Part shown: in pieces, positions 31,617-39,342 of the stretch | How positions within the stretch are numbered: the first letter of the stretch is position 1 | Layout: each line of letters opens with the position of its first letter | From: Uruburuella suis | Lineage (GTDB): Bacteria; Pseudomonadota; Gammaproteobacteria; Burkholderiales; Neisseriaceae | Assembly (NCBI RefSeq): GCF_004341385.1 | Contig: NZ_SLXE01000011.1 | Coordinates: 12,990 to 76,989 of the forward strand | Direction of reading: 5' to 3' | DNA length: 64,000 nt | Program-made: the position numbers and the translations under genes | The notes under the pieces: generated by a model | What the model saw: only the letters and a program-made list of their open reading frames with translations | Told to the model about the DNA's origin: nothing | Databases searched by the model: none

Positions 31617-32198
31617 ATGATCGGCAGATTAAATGGCAAACTGGTGGAAAAGCAGCCGCCGCAAATCGTGATTGATGTGGGCGGCGTGGGCTACGAAGTG
31701 GATGTGTCGATGCAGACTTTCTACACCCTGCCGCCTTTGGGCGAGCCTGTGCAGCTTTTCACCCAATTGGTGGTGCGCGAAGATGCGCATTTATTGTTCG
31801 GCTTCGGCTCGGCGCAAGAGCGCGCCACGTTTCGCCAGCTGGTGAAAGTGAGCGGCATCGGTGCCAAAACGGCGCTGGGCATTTTGAGCGCCATGAGCGC
31901 CGGCGAGCTGGCACAGGCGGTGGCGCAAGAAGATGTGGGCCGCCTCTCTTCTGCGCCTGGCATCGGCAAGAAAACCGCCGAGCGCATGGTGCTGGAATTG
32001 CGCGGCAAGCTCACCCCCGCTGCAGATGGCGGCCTGCTGGTGCCTGCGCCGGCGGCCGATGAAACCGACGATATCGTCAGCACGCTTTTGGCCTTGGGCT
32101 ACAACGAGCGCGAAGCCAGAGCGGCGGTGAAAAATCTGCCTGTGGGCACCGAAGTGGGCGAGGGCGTGCGGTTGGCGTTGAAAAATCTGCTGAAATAA
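31617..32198 (+). CDS. ruvA: RuvA, Holliday junction branch migration subunit
   Basis: RuvA tetramers clamp four-way DNA junctions and load the RuvB motor. The 193-residue product has the N-terminal OB fold (MIGRLNGKLVEK, DVGGVGYEVDV), two helix-hairpin-helix motifs (VSGIGAKTALGIL and APGIGKKTAERMV) and the C-terminal RuvB-binding domain (DDIVSTLLALGYNEREA). It stands apart from ruvB and ruvC in this window. Confidence 0.95.
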   Translation: MIGRLNGKLVEKQPPQIVIDVGGVGYEVDVSMQTFYTLPPLGEPVQLFTQLVVREDAHLLFGFGSAQERATFRQLVKVSGIGAKTALGILSAMSAGELAQAVAQEDVGRLSSAPGIGKKTAERMVLELRGKLTPAADGGLLVPAPAADETDDIVSTLLALGYNEREARAAVKNLPVGTEVGEGVRLALKNLLK

Positions 32199-32308
32199 AG
32201 CCGTATCTGCGCTGCAAACGATGGCCGATAAATTTCATCATTGCTCTGAAGCTGCCATTGAACCCAACCCGCGCTTGGCGGCCTTCATCCCCGTATCCAA
32301 TGCGTAGA

Positions 32309-32326
32309 TCGGATTCTCGAATCCGA
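32309..32326. repeat. REP-like palindrome, copy 3
   Basis: TCGGATTCTCGAATCCGA with the flanking GTAGA resembles the two copies in the element at 23036-23223, here as a single half. Confidence 0.65.
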
Positions 32327-32368
32327 CATTTAGTTGAGAGAGAGGGGATTTGGTTACAGGCCGTCTGA

Positions 32369-32468
32369 TACCAATCCAAAAAATAACCTCACTTCGTTGT
32401 CTCGCCTTGCCATACTATCTCTATAGTCGCAGGCTTCCGCCTTGTTGGCTTACTTTTTTGAATGGGTA
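32369..32468. mobile_element. 100-base MITE-like element with TA ends
   Basis: The element runs TA to TA with inverted ends TACCAATCCAAAAAATAA and the complement of TACCCATTCAAAAAAGTAA. The left end shares AAAAAATAACCT(C/T)AC with one terminus of the element at 23036-23223, marking one family. The interior has no frame. Confidence 0.6.
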
Positions 32469-32613
32469 TGAAAAGTTGTTTAGGTTCAAACATTTTTTCT
32501 TGTTTGAATAGAAAACAATCACTGTTTAAAGTCGTCTGAAGCAAGCCGATAGGTTTGCCGGGCAGCCCCCAAAATTAATTTGTTTGGTTATATATTACCG
32601 CCTGTATTATGTT

Positions 32614-32649
32614 TTCAGACGGCCTGATGATAAATGAAGGCCGTCTGAA
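32614..32649. terminator. DUS-pair hairpin
   Basis: TTCAGACGGCCT at 32614-32625 faces AGGCCGTCTGAA at 32638-32649, 73 bases before the ABC transporter start. Confidence 0.4.
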
Positions 32650-32722
32650 CGCATACGCACCAACCGACCATAAAAACAATCTTTGAAGCACCGGCTGCTT
32701 CACAAACGAAAGCTTTATCAAT

Positions 32723-34570
32723 ATGTTCAGCAAGATTTTCAACTGGTTTGAAACCCGCATCGATCCTTATCCCGACGACGTGCCGCAAACGCCCGAAGGC
32801 AAAAATGTGGTGTCGTTTATCTGGTCCAACCTCAACGGCCTGCACGGCTGGCTTTTGGGCTTGACGATTTTATCGGCCGGCTTGGGCATTTTATCGGCGG
32901 TGCTGTTTCAATATATGGGGCAGCTTGTGGATTGGCTGGGCAAATACACGCCCGCCCAATTGTGGGCGGAAAAAGGCGGCATGCTCACGCTGATGGCGGT
33001 GGTGATGCTGCTGAGCATTGTGTGGGCGTTTGTGGCTTCCAACGTGCGCCTGCAAACCCTGCAAGGCGTGTTTCCCATGCGGCTGCGCTGGAATTTCCAC
33101 CGCTTGATGCTCGGCCAGAGCCTGGGCTTTTATCAAGACGAATTTGCCGGGCGCGTGTCGGCCAAAGTGATGCAAACCGCGCTGGCCGTGCGCGACACGG
33201 TGATGACGTGCACCGATATGCTGGTGTATGTGGCGGTGTATTTGATCACTTCGGGCGTGATTCTGGTGGCGCTCGACGGCTGGCTGCTGCTGCCGTTTGT
33301 GCTGTGGTTGGTGTTGTTTGTGGGCATGATGCGCGCGATGATTCCGCGCTTGGCCAAAACCGCGCAGCGCCAAGCCGATGCCCGCAGCCTGATGACCGGC
33401 CGCATCACCGATGCTTATTCCAACATCACCACCGTGAAGCTTTTTTCCCACGGCTCGCGCGAAGCCGCTTATGCCAAAGCCTCGATGCGCGAATTTATGC
33501 AAACCGTGCATGCGCAGATGCGCCTGGCCACGGGGCTCGATTCGGCCAGCTATGTGCTCAACGTGTCGCTCACCGTGGGCACCGCCGCGCTGGGCTTGTG
33601 GCTGTGGAGCCAAGGCCAGGTGGGCGTGGGCGCAGTGGCCACCGCCACCGCCATGGCTTTGCGGCTCAACAGCATGTCGCAATGGATTATGTGGGAATCG
33701 GCGCGCCTGTTTGAAAACATCGGCACCGTGCAAGACGGCATGAACACGCTCTCCAAGCCGCACACCATTGTGGATTTGCCCGATGCCCGCCCGCTGGTGG
33801 TGCGCCACGGCGAAATCCATTTTGATCACGTCGATTTCTCTTACGAAGCGGGCAAGCCCCTGCTCAACGGCTTCAACCTCACCATCCGCCCCGGCGAAAA
33901 AGTGGGCTTGATCGGCCGCTCGGGCGCGGGCAAATCCACCATTGTGAACCTGCTGCTGCGCTTTTATGAAACCAACAGCGGCAGCATCAGCATTGACGGC
34001 CAAAATATCCGCAACGTTACCCAAGAGAGCCTGCGCAAGCAAATCGGCTTGGTCACGCAAGACACTTCGCTGCTGCACCGCTCCGTGCGCGACAATATTC
34101 TCTATGGCCGCCCTGATGCCGGCGATGAAGATATGTATCGCGCCGCCGAGCAGGCCGAAGCGGCTGAGTTTATTCCCAATCTTTCCGATGCCAAAGGCCG
34201 GCGCGGCTACGATGCGCACGTGGGCGAGCGCGGTGTGAAGCTTTCCGGCGGCCAGCGCCAGCGCATCGCCATTGCCCGCGTGATGCTGAAAGACGCGCCG
34301 ATTCTGCTGCTTGATGAAGCCACCAGCGCGCTCGATTCCGAAGTGGAAGCCGCTATTCAGGAAAGCCTTGATGCGCTGATGGAAAACAAAACCGTGATCG
34401 CCATCGCCCACCGCCTCTCCACCATCGCCGCTATGGACAGGCTGATTGTGCTCGACAAAGGGCGCATTGTGGAGCAGGGCAGCCACGAAGAGCTGCTGGC
34501 CAAACACGGCCTTTACGCCAAATTGTGGGCGCACCAAAGCGGCGGCTTCTTAAACAGCCATTCCGAATAA
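32723..34570 (+). CDS. ABC exporter, fused permease-ATPase (MsbA-like type)
   Basis: This 615-residue half-transporter has six predicted membrane helices in residues about 45-315, followed by a full ATPase domain. The motifs are Walker A GRSGAGKST (398-406), signature LSGGQRQR, Walker B ILLLDEATSALD and the switch AHRLSTI. It should work as a homodimer exporting a hydrophobic substrate or peptide. The substrate is not evident and the gene stands alone, so it could be a lipid or multidrug exporter. The N-terminal cytoplasmic stretch of about 30 residues (FETRIDPYPDDVPQTPEG) is characteristic of a Neisseria/Gamma-type subgroup. Confidence 0.88.
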   Translation: MFSKIFNWFETRIDPYPDDVPQTPEGKNVVSFIWSNLNGLHGWLLGLTILSAGLGILSAVLFQYMGQLVDWLGKYTPAQLWAEKGGMLTLMAVVMLLSIVWAFVASNVRLQTLQGVFPMRLRWNFHRLMLGQSLGFYQDEFAGRVSAKVMQTALAVRDTVMTCTDMLVYVAVYLITSGVILVALDGWLLLPFVLWLVLFVGMMRAMIPRLAKTAQRQADARSLMTGRITDAYSNITTVKLFSHGSREAAYAKASMREFMQTVHAQMRLATGLDSASYVLNVSLTVGTAALGLWLWSQGQVGVGAVATATAMALRLNSMSQWIMWESARLFENIGTVQDGMNTLSKPHTIVDLPDARPLVVRHGEIHFDHVDFSYEAGKPLLNGFNLTIRPGEKVGLIGRSGAGKSTIVNLLLRFYETNSGSISIDGQNIRNVTQESLRKQIGLVTQDTSLLHRSVRDNILYGRPDAGDEDMYRAAEQAEAAEFIPNLSDAKGRRGYDAHVGERGVKLSGGQRQRIAIARVMLKDAPILLLDEATSALDSEVEAAIQESLDALMENKTVIAIAHRLSTIAAMDRLIVLDKGRIVEQGSHEELLAKHGLYAKLWAHQSGGFLNSHSE

Positions 34571-34595
34571 AGCGCTTTATGCAGGCAAACCACGC

Positions 34596-34628
34596 AGGCC
34601 GTCTGAATATTAAGTTTTCAGACGGCCT
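34596..34628 (+). terminator. DUS-pair terminator of the ABC exporter gene
   Basis: AGGCCGTCTGAA at 34596-34607 and TTCAGACGGCCT at 34617-34628, 25 bases after the stop. Confidence 0.6.
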
Positions 34629-34711
34629 GTGTTGTGCGGTGCAAGGCATGAGGGCGGTTATGCCGCCTTCCACATCAGAAAGGCTTGTTGCAAAAAGCTC
34701 TGGCCGTCTGA

Positions 34712-35390
34712 TACCAATAAAAATAAATAAGCTATAACCGTCCCATGCCTAAACTGGCCCCAAAAAACCACCCACTCACCGAGCATGATTTTATCAAACT
34801 CGCCAAAACCGAACCCCACCCCCGGGCTCGGACACGCTTGTTTATACTGCACCAACTGCAACAAGGCCAAGCACCCGAAGAAATCGCCCCACAGTTCGGA
34901 TTGAATCCCCTTACCATGCACATATTGCGGCGCAAATATTGGGAATTCGGCATTGAACAGGCCATTTACGACAAACAGCGCCCAGGCCGCAGCAGCAAAC
35001 TAAAGCCGGAAGACCATCAAGCCTTCAAACAACGTATCATCGAAGCGCAAGAAAAGCGCGAAGGCGGCAGGCTCACGGCCGAAGACATCCATACCATCGC
35101 CGCTCAAGAATTGAATGCCCACTACAAACACAGCAGCAGCCTGTATCCTTTATTGCACCGTATCGGCATGAGCTGGATAACCGCCCGCAGCCGCCATCCA
35201 CAGGCAGACCCGGAAGCGCAAGACGCTTTTAAAAAAACTTTGTTGACGAAGTAAAAGCCGTATTGCCCGAACACATCAAGCCCGAACAAGTCGACATTTG
35301 GTTTCAAGACGAAAGCCGCATCGGACAACAAGACAGTCTCACCCGCGTATGGCACGAAAAGGGAAAAAGGCCTCGCCTTATTCGCCAATC
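34712..35390 (+). mobile_element. IS630-family insertion sequence, truncated at its right end
   Basis: The left end TACCAATAAAAATAAATAA begins with the TA typical of IS630 targets and resembles the ends of the two MITE-like elements. The transposase frame follows, but homology stops near 35390 and no right terminal repeat is found. A broken AraC gene starts directly after. Confidence 0.65.
34745..35390 (+). pseudogene. IS630-family transposase, frameshifted and truncated
   Basis: The first frame (34745-35254) encodes 169 residues with a helix-turn-helix region (GQAPEEIAPQFGLNPLTMHI) and ends YPLLHRIGMSWITARSRHPQ. At 35231-35237 seven A residues allow a -1 shift into a second frame. That frame reads NFVDEVKAVLPEHIKPEQVD then WFQDESRIGQQDSLTRVWHE, containing the first Asp of the DDE catalytic triad. 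Homology ends at RPRLIRQS, so the rest of the catalytic domain is missing. Whether the shift was once programmed or is decay, the present copy cannot make an active enzyme. Confidence 0.75.
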
Positions 35391-35392
35391 AT

Positions 35393-35863
35393 GATGCCAA
35401 AGTGTGGTGTGGCGGATTGTGGCGGGAAAGAAAATTCTGCCGCTGGCGGCGCATGAGGAAGCGATTGGCTGCGGTGAGCTGTTTTGCTTCGAGCAGCGCA
35501 GCAGCTGGCAGATTGTGCAGCAGGCTGGGCGCGGGCAGATTTATGCGGCCGAATTGCTGTTGCTGGATCAGGCGGATATCGATGCGTGCATGTTATTTAG
35601 GCCGTCTGAAACAAAAAAACACGCTACGAAGGCAAGCGCAGCCGTTTGTGTTTCACCGGCAGCCATCGCAGGAGGGCGGGAAATCTGGCAGCGGTTGGCA
35701 TCTGCCGATGAACTTATGCATGCCGATATTCAGGCGCTGCTGGCTTGGCAGCCAAACTCCGATAGGCGATATTACCGCTGCTTGCGGCTATCAATCCGGC
35801 GGCCATTTTGCAGCGGCATTCAAGCAGCAGTTCGGTTTTTTGCCTTCTGATGTGCGCATGTGA
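35393..35863 (+). pseudogene. Broken AraC-family regulator gene
   Basis: One frame reads MVWRIVAGKKILPLAAHEEA and then YAAELLLLDQADIDACM, like an AraC sensor part. Another ends IGDITAACGYQSGGHFAAAF then KQQFGFLPSDVRM, a clear AraC helix-turn-helix end. A DUS (35600-35611) interrupts the first part, a frameshift separates the two near 35750, and the 5' end is replaced by the IS630 remnant. No single frame covers the gene. Confidence 0.6.
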
Positions 35864-35944
35864 CCCAATCGGGCTAAAGGCCGTCTGAAACTATTTTATA
35901 CTGCTTTATACTGCGGCCATTAATGAATAGCGGTGGAGAAACCG

Positions 35945-36724
35945 ATGAGCCAAACAAACACGCCCAGCCAGCACTGGCAGGCGCAAACTTATGCCGACAA
36001 TGCCCGTTTTGTTGCCGATTATGGCGTATCGCTGCTCGATTGGCTGCAAGCTGACAAAGGAGAGCGAATATTGGATTTGGGCTGTGGCGACGGCGTGCTC
36101 ACGCAAAAAATCGCCGCCTCCGGCGCCCAAGTGCTCGGCTTGGACGGCAGCGCCGATTTGGTGGCTGCGGCGCAGCGTTTGGGCATCCATGCCGTGCAGG
36201 GCGATGGGCAGCAACTGGCGTTTGAGCATGAATTTGATGCCGTGTTTTCCAATGCCGCGCTGCATTGGATGACCGATGCACAAGCGGTGGTGCAAGGGGT
36301 GGCTAAAGCGTTGAAGCCGGGCGGGCGCTTTGTGGCGGAAATGGGCGGCAGCGGCAATATTGCCGCGATTCAGACGGCCTTGCAGCAAGCATTGAGCGCT
36401 CACGGTTTGCAGGCGCAGCCATGCTGGTATTTTCCCGATGCCGACACTTATGCAGCCTTGTTGATGGAAAACGGGTTTGCCGTACAGAAAATCATGCTGT
36501 TTGCCCGGCCCACACCTCTGCCCTGCGGTGTGGCGGGCTGGTTGGCCACTTTTGCCGAGCCGATGCTGCCGGCCGGATTGACGCCGGCTTTGCAGACGCA
36601 AGTGTTGAATGAAGCCGCTATTGCAGCCGAACAATATCTGCCGCGTGATGAGCAGGGTGCGGTGTCGGCCGATTATGTACGCCTGCGTTTTGCTGCTGTG
36701 AAAGCAACGCTCGGCGCGATGTAA
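35945..36724 (+). CDS. Class I SAM-dependent methyltransferase
   Basis: From the ATG at 35945 (GGTGGAG 8 bases upstream) the product has 259 residues. Motif I ILDLGCGDGVLTQKIA, motif II-like FDAVFSNAALHWM and ALKPGGRFVAEMGG place it with the UbiE/Tam-like small-molecule methyltransferases. The N-terminal QHWQAQTYADNARFVADYG resembles trans-aconitate-type enzymes, but the substrate cannot be fixed. It stands alone between the broken AraC gene and prlC. Confidence 0.85.
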   Translation: MSQTNTPSQHWQAQTYADNARFVADYGVSLLDWLQADKGERILDLGCGDGVLTQKIAASGAQVLGLDGSADLVAAAQRLGIHAVQGDGQQLAFEHEFDAVFSNAALHWMTDAQAVVQGVAKALKPGGRFVAEMGGSGNIAAIQTALQQALSAHGLQAQPCWYFPDADTYAALLMENGFAVQKIMLFARPTPLPCGVAGWLATFAEPMLPAGLTPALQTQVLNEAAIAAEQYLPRDEQGAVSADYVRLRFAAVKATLGAM

Positions 36725-36795
36725 GCAGCTTTTACCGATAAACTTTGCGGCGTTTTCTACTTTTGTGATGAATTAATTCGATGGTTGTCATAGAA

Positions 36796-36828
36796 AGGCC
36801 GTCTGAAACAAAATGTTTCAGACGGCCT
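36796..36828 (+). terminator. DUS-pair hairpin
   Basis: AGGCCGTCTGAA at 36796-36807 and TTCAGACGGCCT at 36817-36828, between the methyltransferase and prlC genes. A second, outward-facing pair lies at 36876-36911. Confidence 0.55.
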
Positions 36829-36931
36829 CATCTTTATATTTCCCCGTTTGCCCCTATAATCAACCGCATCATTCTTTTCAGACGGCCTGCCGCACCAAAG
36901 GCCGTCTGAAACACACCCACAAGGAAACTTT

Positions 36932-38980
36932 ATGAGCAATGTATTGTTGAATCTGGCCGATGAGCCGCGTTACGATGAAATCACCACCGCCGACATCAAG
37001 CCCGCCATGCAGGCGGCGATTGCCGAGGCGCGCGATGCGATTGCCGGGGTGAAGGCGCAGGCCGACATCACTTGGGGCAACACGGTGGAGCAGCTCACCG
37101 ACATCACCGAGCGCGTGGGGCGCATTTGGGGCGTGGTGGCGCATTTGAATTCGGTGGCCGACACGCCGCCCTTGCGCGCGGTGTATAACGAATTGATGCC
37201 CGAGGTCACGGTGTTTTTCACCGAAATCGGCCAAGATATGGCGCTTTACGAGCGCTTTAAGGCGATTAAAAACAGCGCAGCGTTCGATAAGCTCGATGCG
37301 GCGCAACAAACCAAGCTGCAACACGATTTGCGCGATTTTGTGTTGAGCGGTGCGGAATTGCCACCCGAAGCGCAGGCCGAATTTGCGGCGCTGCAAACCG
37401 AGGGCGCGCAATTGGCGGCGCAGTTTTCACAAAATGTGCTCGATGCCACCGATGCGTTTGCGCTTTATTTTGATGATGCGGACGAATTGGCCGGCCTTAC
37501 CGAAGAAGCCTTAGCGATGTTTGCCGCTGCCGCCGCGGCCGAGGGCAAAAGCGGCTATAAAATCGGCCTGCAAATGCCGCACTATATCGCCGTGATGCAA
37601 TATGCCGATAAGCGCGAATTGCGCGAAAAGCTTTATCACGCTTATGTGACCCGCGCCAGTGAATTGAGCGATGAGGGCAAATTCGACAACACCGCCAACA
37701 TCAACCGCCGCCTGGAAGTGGCTTTGCGCGAGGCGCAATTGCTGGGCTACCGCAATTTTGCCGAATTGTCGCTGGCCACCAAAATGGCCGATTCGCCCGA
37801 GCAAGTGCTGGCTTTTCTGCACGATTTGGCCCGCCGCGCCAAGCCTTTTGCCGAAAAAGATTTGGCTGAATTGCAGGCTTTTGCCCGCGACTCTTTGGGC
37901 TTGGCTGATTTGCAGGCTTGGGATGTGGCCTATGCCGGCGAAAAGCTGCGTCAGGCCAAATATGCCTTCAGCGAAACCGAAGTGAAAAAATATTTTCCGG
38001 TGAATAAAGTGCTCGGCGGCCTGTTTGCGCAGATTCATCGCCTTTATGGTGTGAACCTGATGGAAAAACGCGTGCCGGTGTGGCACCCTGATGTGCGCTA
38101 TTTCGAGCTGGAAAAAGGCGGCAGCATCATCGGCGGCGTGTATTTGGATCTCTATGCGCGCGAGGGCAAGCGCGGCGGCGCCTGGATGAACGATTACCGC
38201 GGCCGCCGCCGCTTTACCGAGGGTGATAAAATCGGCCAAATGCAAACGCCGGTGGCTTATTTGGTGTGCAATTTCACCCCGCCCGTGGGCGGCAAAGAAG
38301 CGCGCCTTTCCCACGATGAAATCATCACCCTCTTTCACGAAACCGGCCACGGCCTGCACCATTTGCTCACGCAGGTGGACGAATTGGGCGTGAGCGGCAT
38401 CAACGGCGTGGAATGGGATGCGGTGGAATTGCCCAGCCAGTTTATGGAAAACTTTGTGTGGGAATACGATGTGTTGGCCGAAATGTCGGCACACGAAGAA
38501 AACGGCGCCCCGCTGCCGCGCGCATTGTTCGACAAAATGGTGGCGGCGAAAAATTTCCAGCGCGGCATGTTTATGGTGCGGCAAATGGAATTTGCGCTTT
38601 TCGATATGCAGATCTACAGCCAGAGCGAAGAAGGCCGTCTGAATGAATGGCCGCAAGTGCTCGAAGCCGTGCGCCGCGAAGTGTCGGTGGTGCAGCCGCC
38701 GGCGTATAACCGCTTTGCGCTGAGCTTCGGCCATATCTTTGCCGGTGGCTATTCGGCGGGCTATTACAGCTATTCATGGGCAGAAGTGCTCAGCGCCGAT
38801 GCTTATGCCGCTTTTGAAGAAAGCGATGATGTGAAAGCCACCGGCAAACGCTTCTGGCAAGAGGTGTTGGCCGTGGGCGGCTCGCGCAGCGCGATGGAAT
38901 CGTTTAAGGCTTTCAGAGGCCGCGAGCCGAAAATCGATGCCTTGCTGCGCCACAGCGGCTTTGATGCGGATGCGGCTTGA
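36932..38980 (+). CDS. prlC: Oligopeptidase A (M3 metallopeptidase)
   Basis: This cytoplasmic zinc peptidase degrades short peptides, including cleaved signal peptides. The 682-residue product has the zinc motif HETGH (469-473) in LFHETGHGLHHLL and downstream conserved blocks ELPSQFMENFVWEYDVL and HIFAGGYSAGYYSYSWAEVLSAD. Length matches E. coli PrlC. AAGGAA precedes the ATG by 5 bases. A DUS at 38632-38643 is embedded in the coding sequence. Confidence 0.94.
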   Translation: MSNVLLNLADEPRYDEITTADIKPAMQAAIAEARDAIAGVKAQADITWGNTVEQLTDITERVGRIWGVVAHLNSVADTPPLRAVYNELMPEVTVFFTEIGQDMALYERFKAIKNSAAFDKLDAAQQTKLQHDLRDFVLSGAELPPEAQAEFAALQTEGAQLAAQFSQNVLDATDAFALYFDDADELAGLTEEALAMFAAAAAAEGKSGYKIGLQMPHYIAVMQYADKRELREKLYHAYVTRASELSDEGKFDNTANINRRLEVALREAQLLGYRNFAELSLATKMADSPEQVLAFLHDLARRAKPFAEKDLAELQAFARDSLGLADLQAWDVAYAGEKLRQAKYAFSETEVKKYFPVNKVLGGLFAQIHRLYGVNLMEKRVPVWHPDVRYFELEKGGSIIGGVYLDLYAREGKRGGAWMNDYRGRRRFTEGDKIGQMQTPVAYLVCNFTPPVGGKEARLSHDEIITLFHETGHGLHHLLTQVDELGVSGINGVEWDAVELPSQFMENFVWEYDVLAEMSAHEENGAPLPRALFDKMVAAKNFQRGMFMVRQMEFALFDMQIYSQSEEGRLNEWPQVLEAVRREVSVVQPPAYNRFALSFGHIFAGGYSAGYYSYSWAEVLSADAYAAFEESDDVKATGKRFWQEVLAVGGSRSAMESFKAFRGREPKIDALLRHSGFDADAA

Positions 38981-39001
38981 TGATTCTTGTGTTTAACCTT
39001 T

Positions 39002-39045
39002 AAAGCGAGAGGCCGTCTGAAACCTTTCAGACGGCCTCTCGCTTT
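39002..39045 (+). terminator. Perfect 44-base palindrome terminating prlC
   Basis: Arms 39002-39022 and 39025-39045 (21 bases each, DUS core) with only CC between them, followed by ATTTTTA. Very strong terminator 21 bases after the stop. Confidence 0.8.
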
Positions 39046-39071
39046 ATTTTTATCAAATCATCAAAAAAAGG

Positions 39072-39100
39072 TTGACAGTAAAAAAGCAGTTCTATATTAT
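39072..39100 (+). promoter_or_regulatory. Sigma-70 promoter of tRNA-Lys
   Basis: A consensus -35 TTGACA (39072-39077) is followed after exactly 17 bases by TATTAT (39095-39100), 10 bases before the tRNA 5' end. Confidence 0.85.
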
Positions 39101-39110
39101 GCACGTCTTC

Positions 39111-39186
39111 GGGTCGTTAGCTCAGCTGGTAGAGCAGCGGACTTTTAATCCGTTGGTCGAAGGTTCGAATCCTTCACGACCCACCA
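39111..39186 (+). tRNA. tRNA-Lys (anticodon TTT)
   Basis: The 76-base gene folds as a cloverleaf: acceptor GGGTCGT/ACGACCC, D-loop AGCTCAGCTGGTAGAGC, anticodon loop CTTTTAA with TTT, TpsiC arm with GGTTCGAATCC, and an encoded CCA end (39184-39186). It is the only tRNA seen in the window. Confidence 0.97.
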
Positions 39187-39191
39187 AACCT

Positions 39192-39232
39192 ACCGAGCGG
39201 CCAATCTTTTTGAGATTGGCCACTCGGTTTTT
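39192..39232 (+). terminator. Rho-independent terminator of tRNA-Lys
   Basis: A 15-bp stem with one mismatch (39192-39206 with 39214-39228) is followed by TTTTT. Unlike most hairpins here it contains no DUS. Confidence 0.8.
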
Positions 39233-39287
39233 ATCGGCTGCAAACCGCCGGATTTTTTGAAAAGAATTATCTGCTGAAGCCGCACAA

Positions 39288-39329
39288 ACAAAAGGCCGTC
39301 TGAAAGAAATCTTTCAGACGGCCTTTTGT
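39288..39329 (-). terminator. DUS-pair terminator of sstT
   Basis: Perfect 20-base arms (39288-39307 and 39310-39329) with a 2-base centre, 13 bases after the sstT stop. Confidence 0.75.
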
Positions 39330-39342
39330 TATTTCAAACCGC

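Larger units (their letters stand above)
32199..32722. other. Intergenic stretch with repeats and a MITE-like element
   Basis: It contains a REP-like palindrome (32309-32326), a 100-base MITE-like element (32369-32468), a DUS-like AAGTCGTCTGAA near 32530 and a DUS pair (32614-32649). No gene is supported. The ABC transporter promoter should lie after 32470. Confidence 0.6.

Noticed and set aside
32891..34537. A 548-codon open frame antisense to the ABC exporter gene
   Set aside because: It mirrors the GC-rich codon pattern of the real gene, is His- and Gln-rich and has no domain. Similar shadows lie opposite tamA, dacB, prlC, waaA and others.
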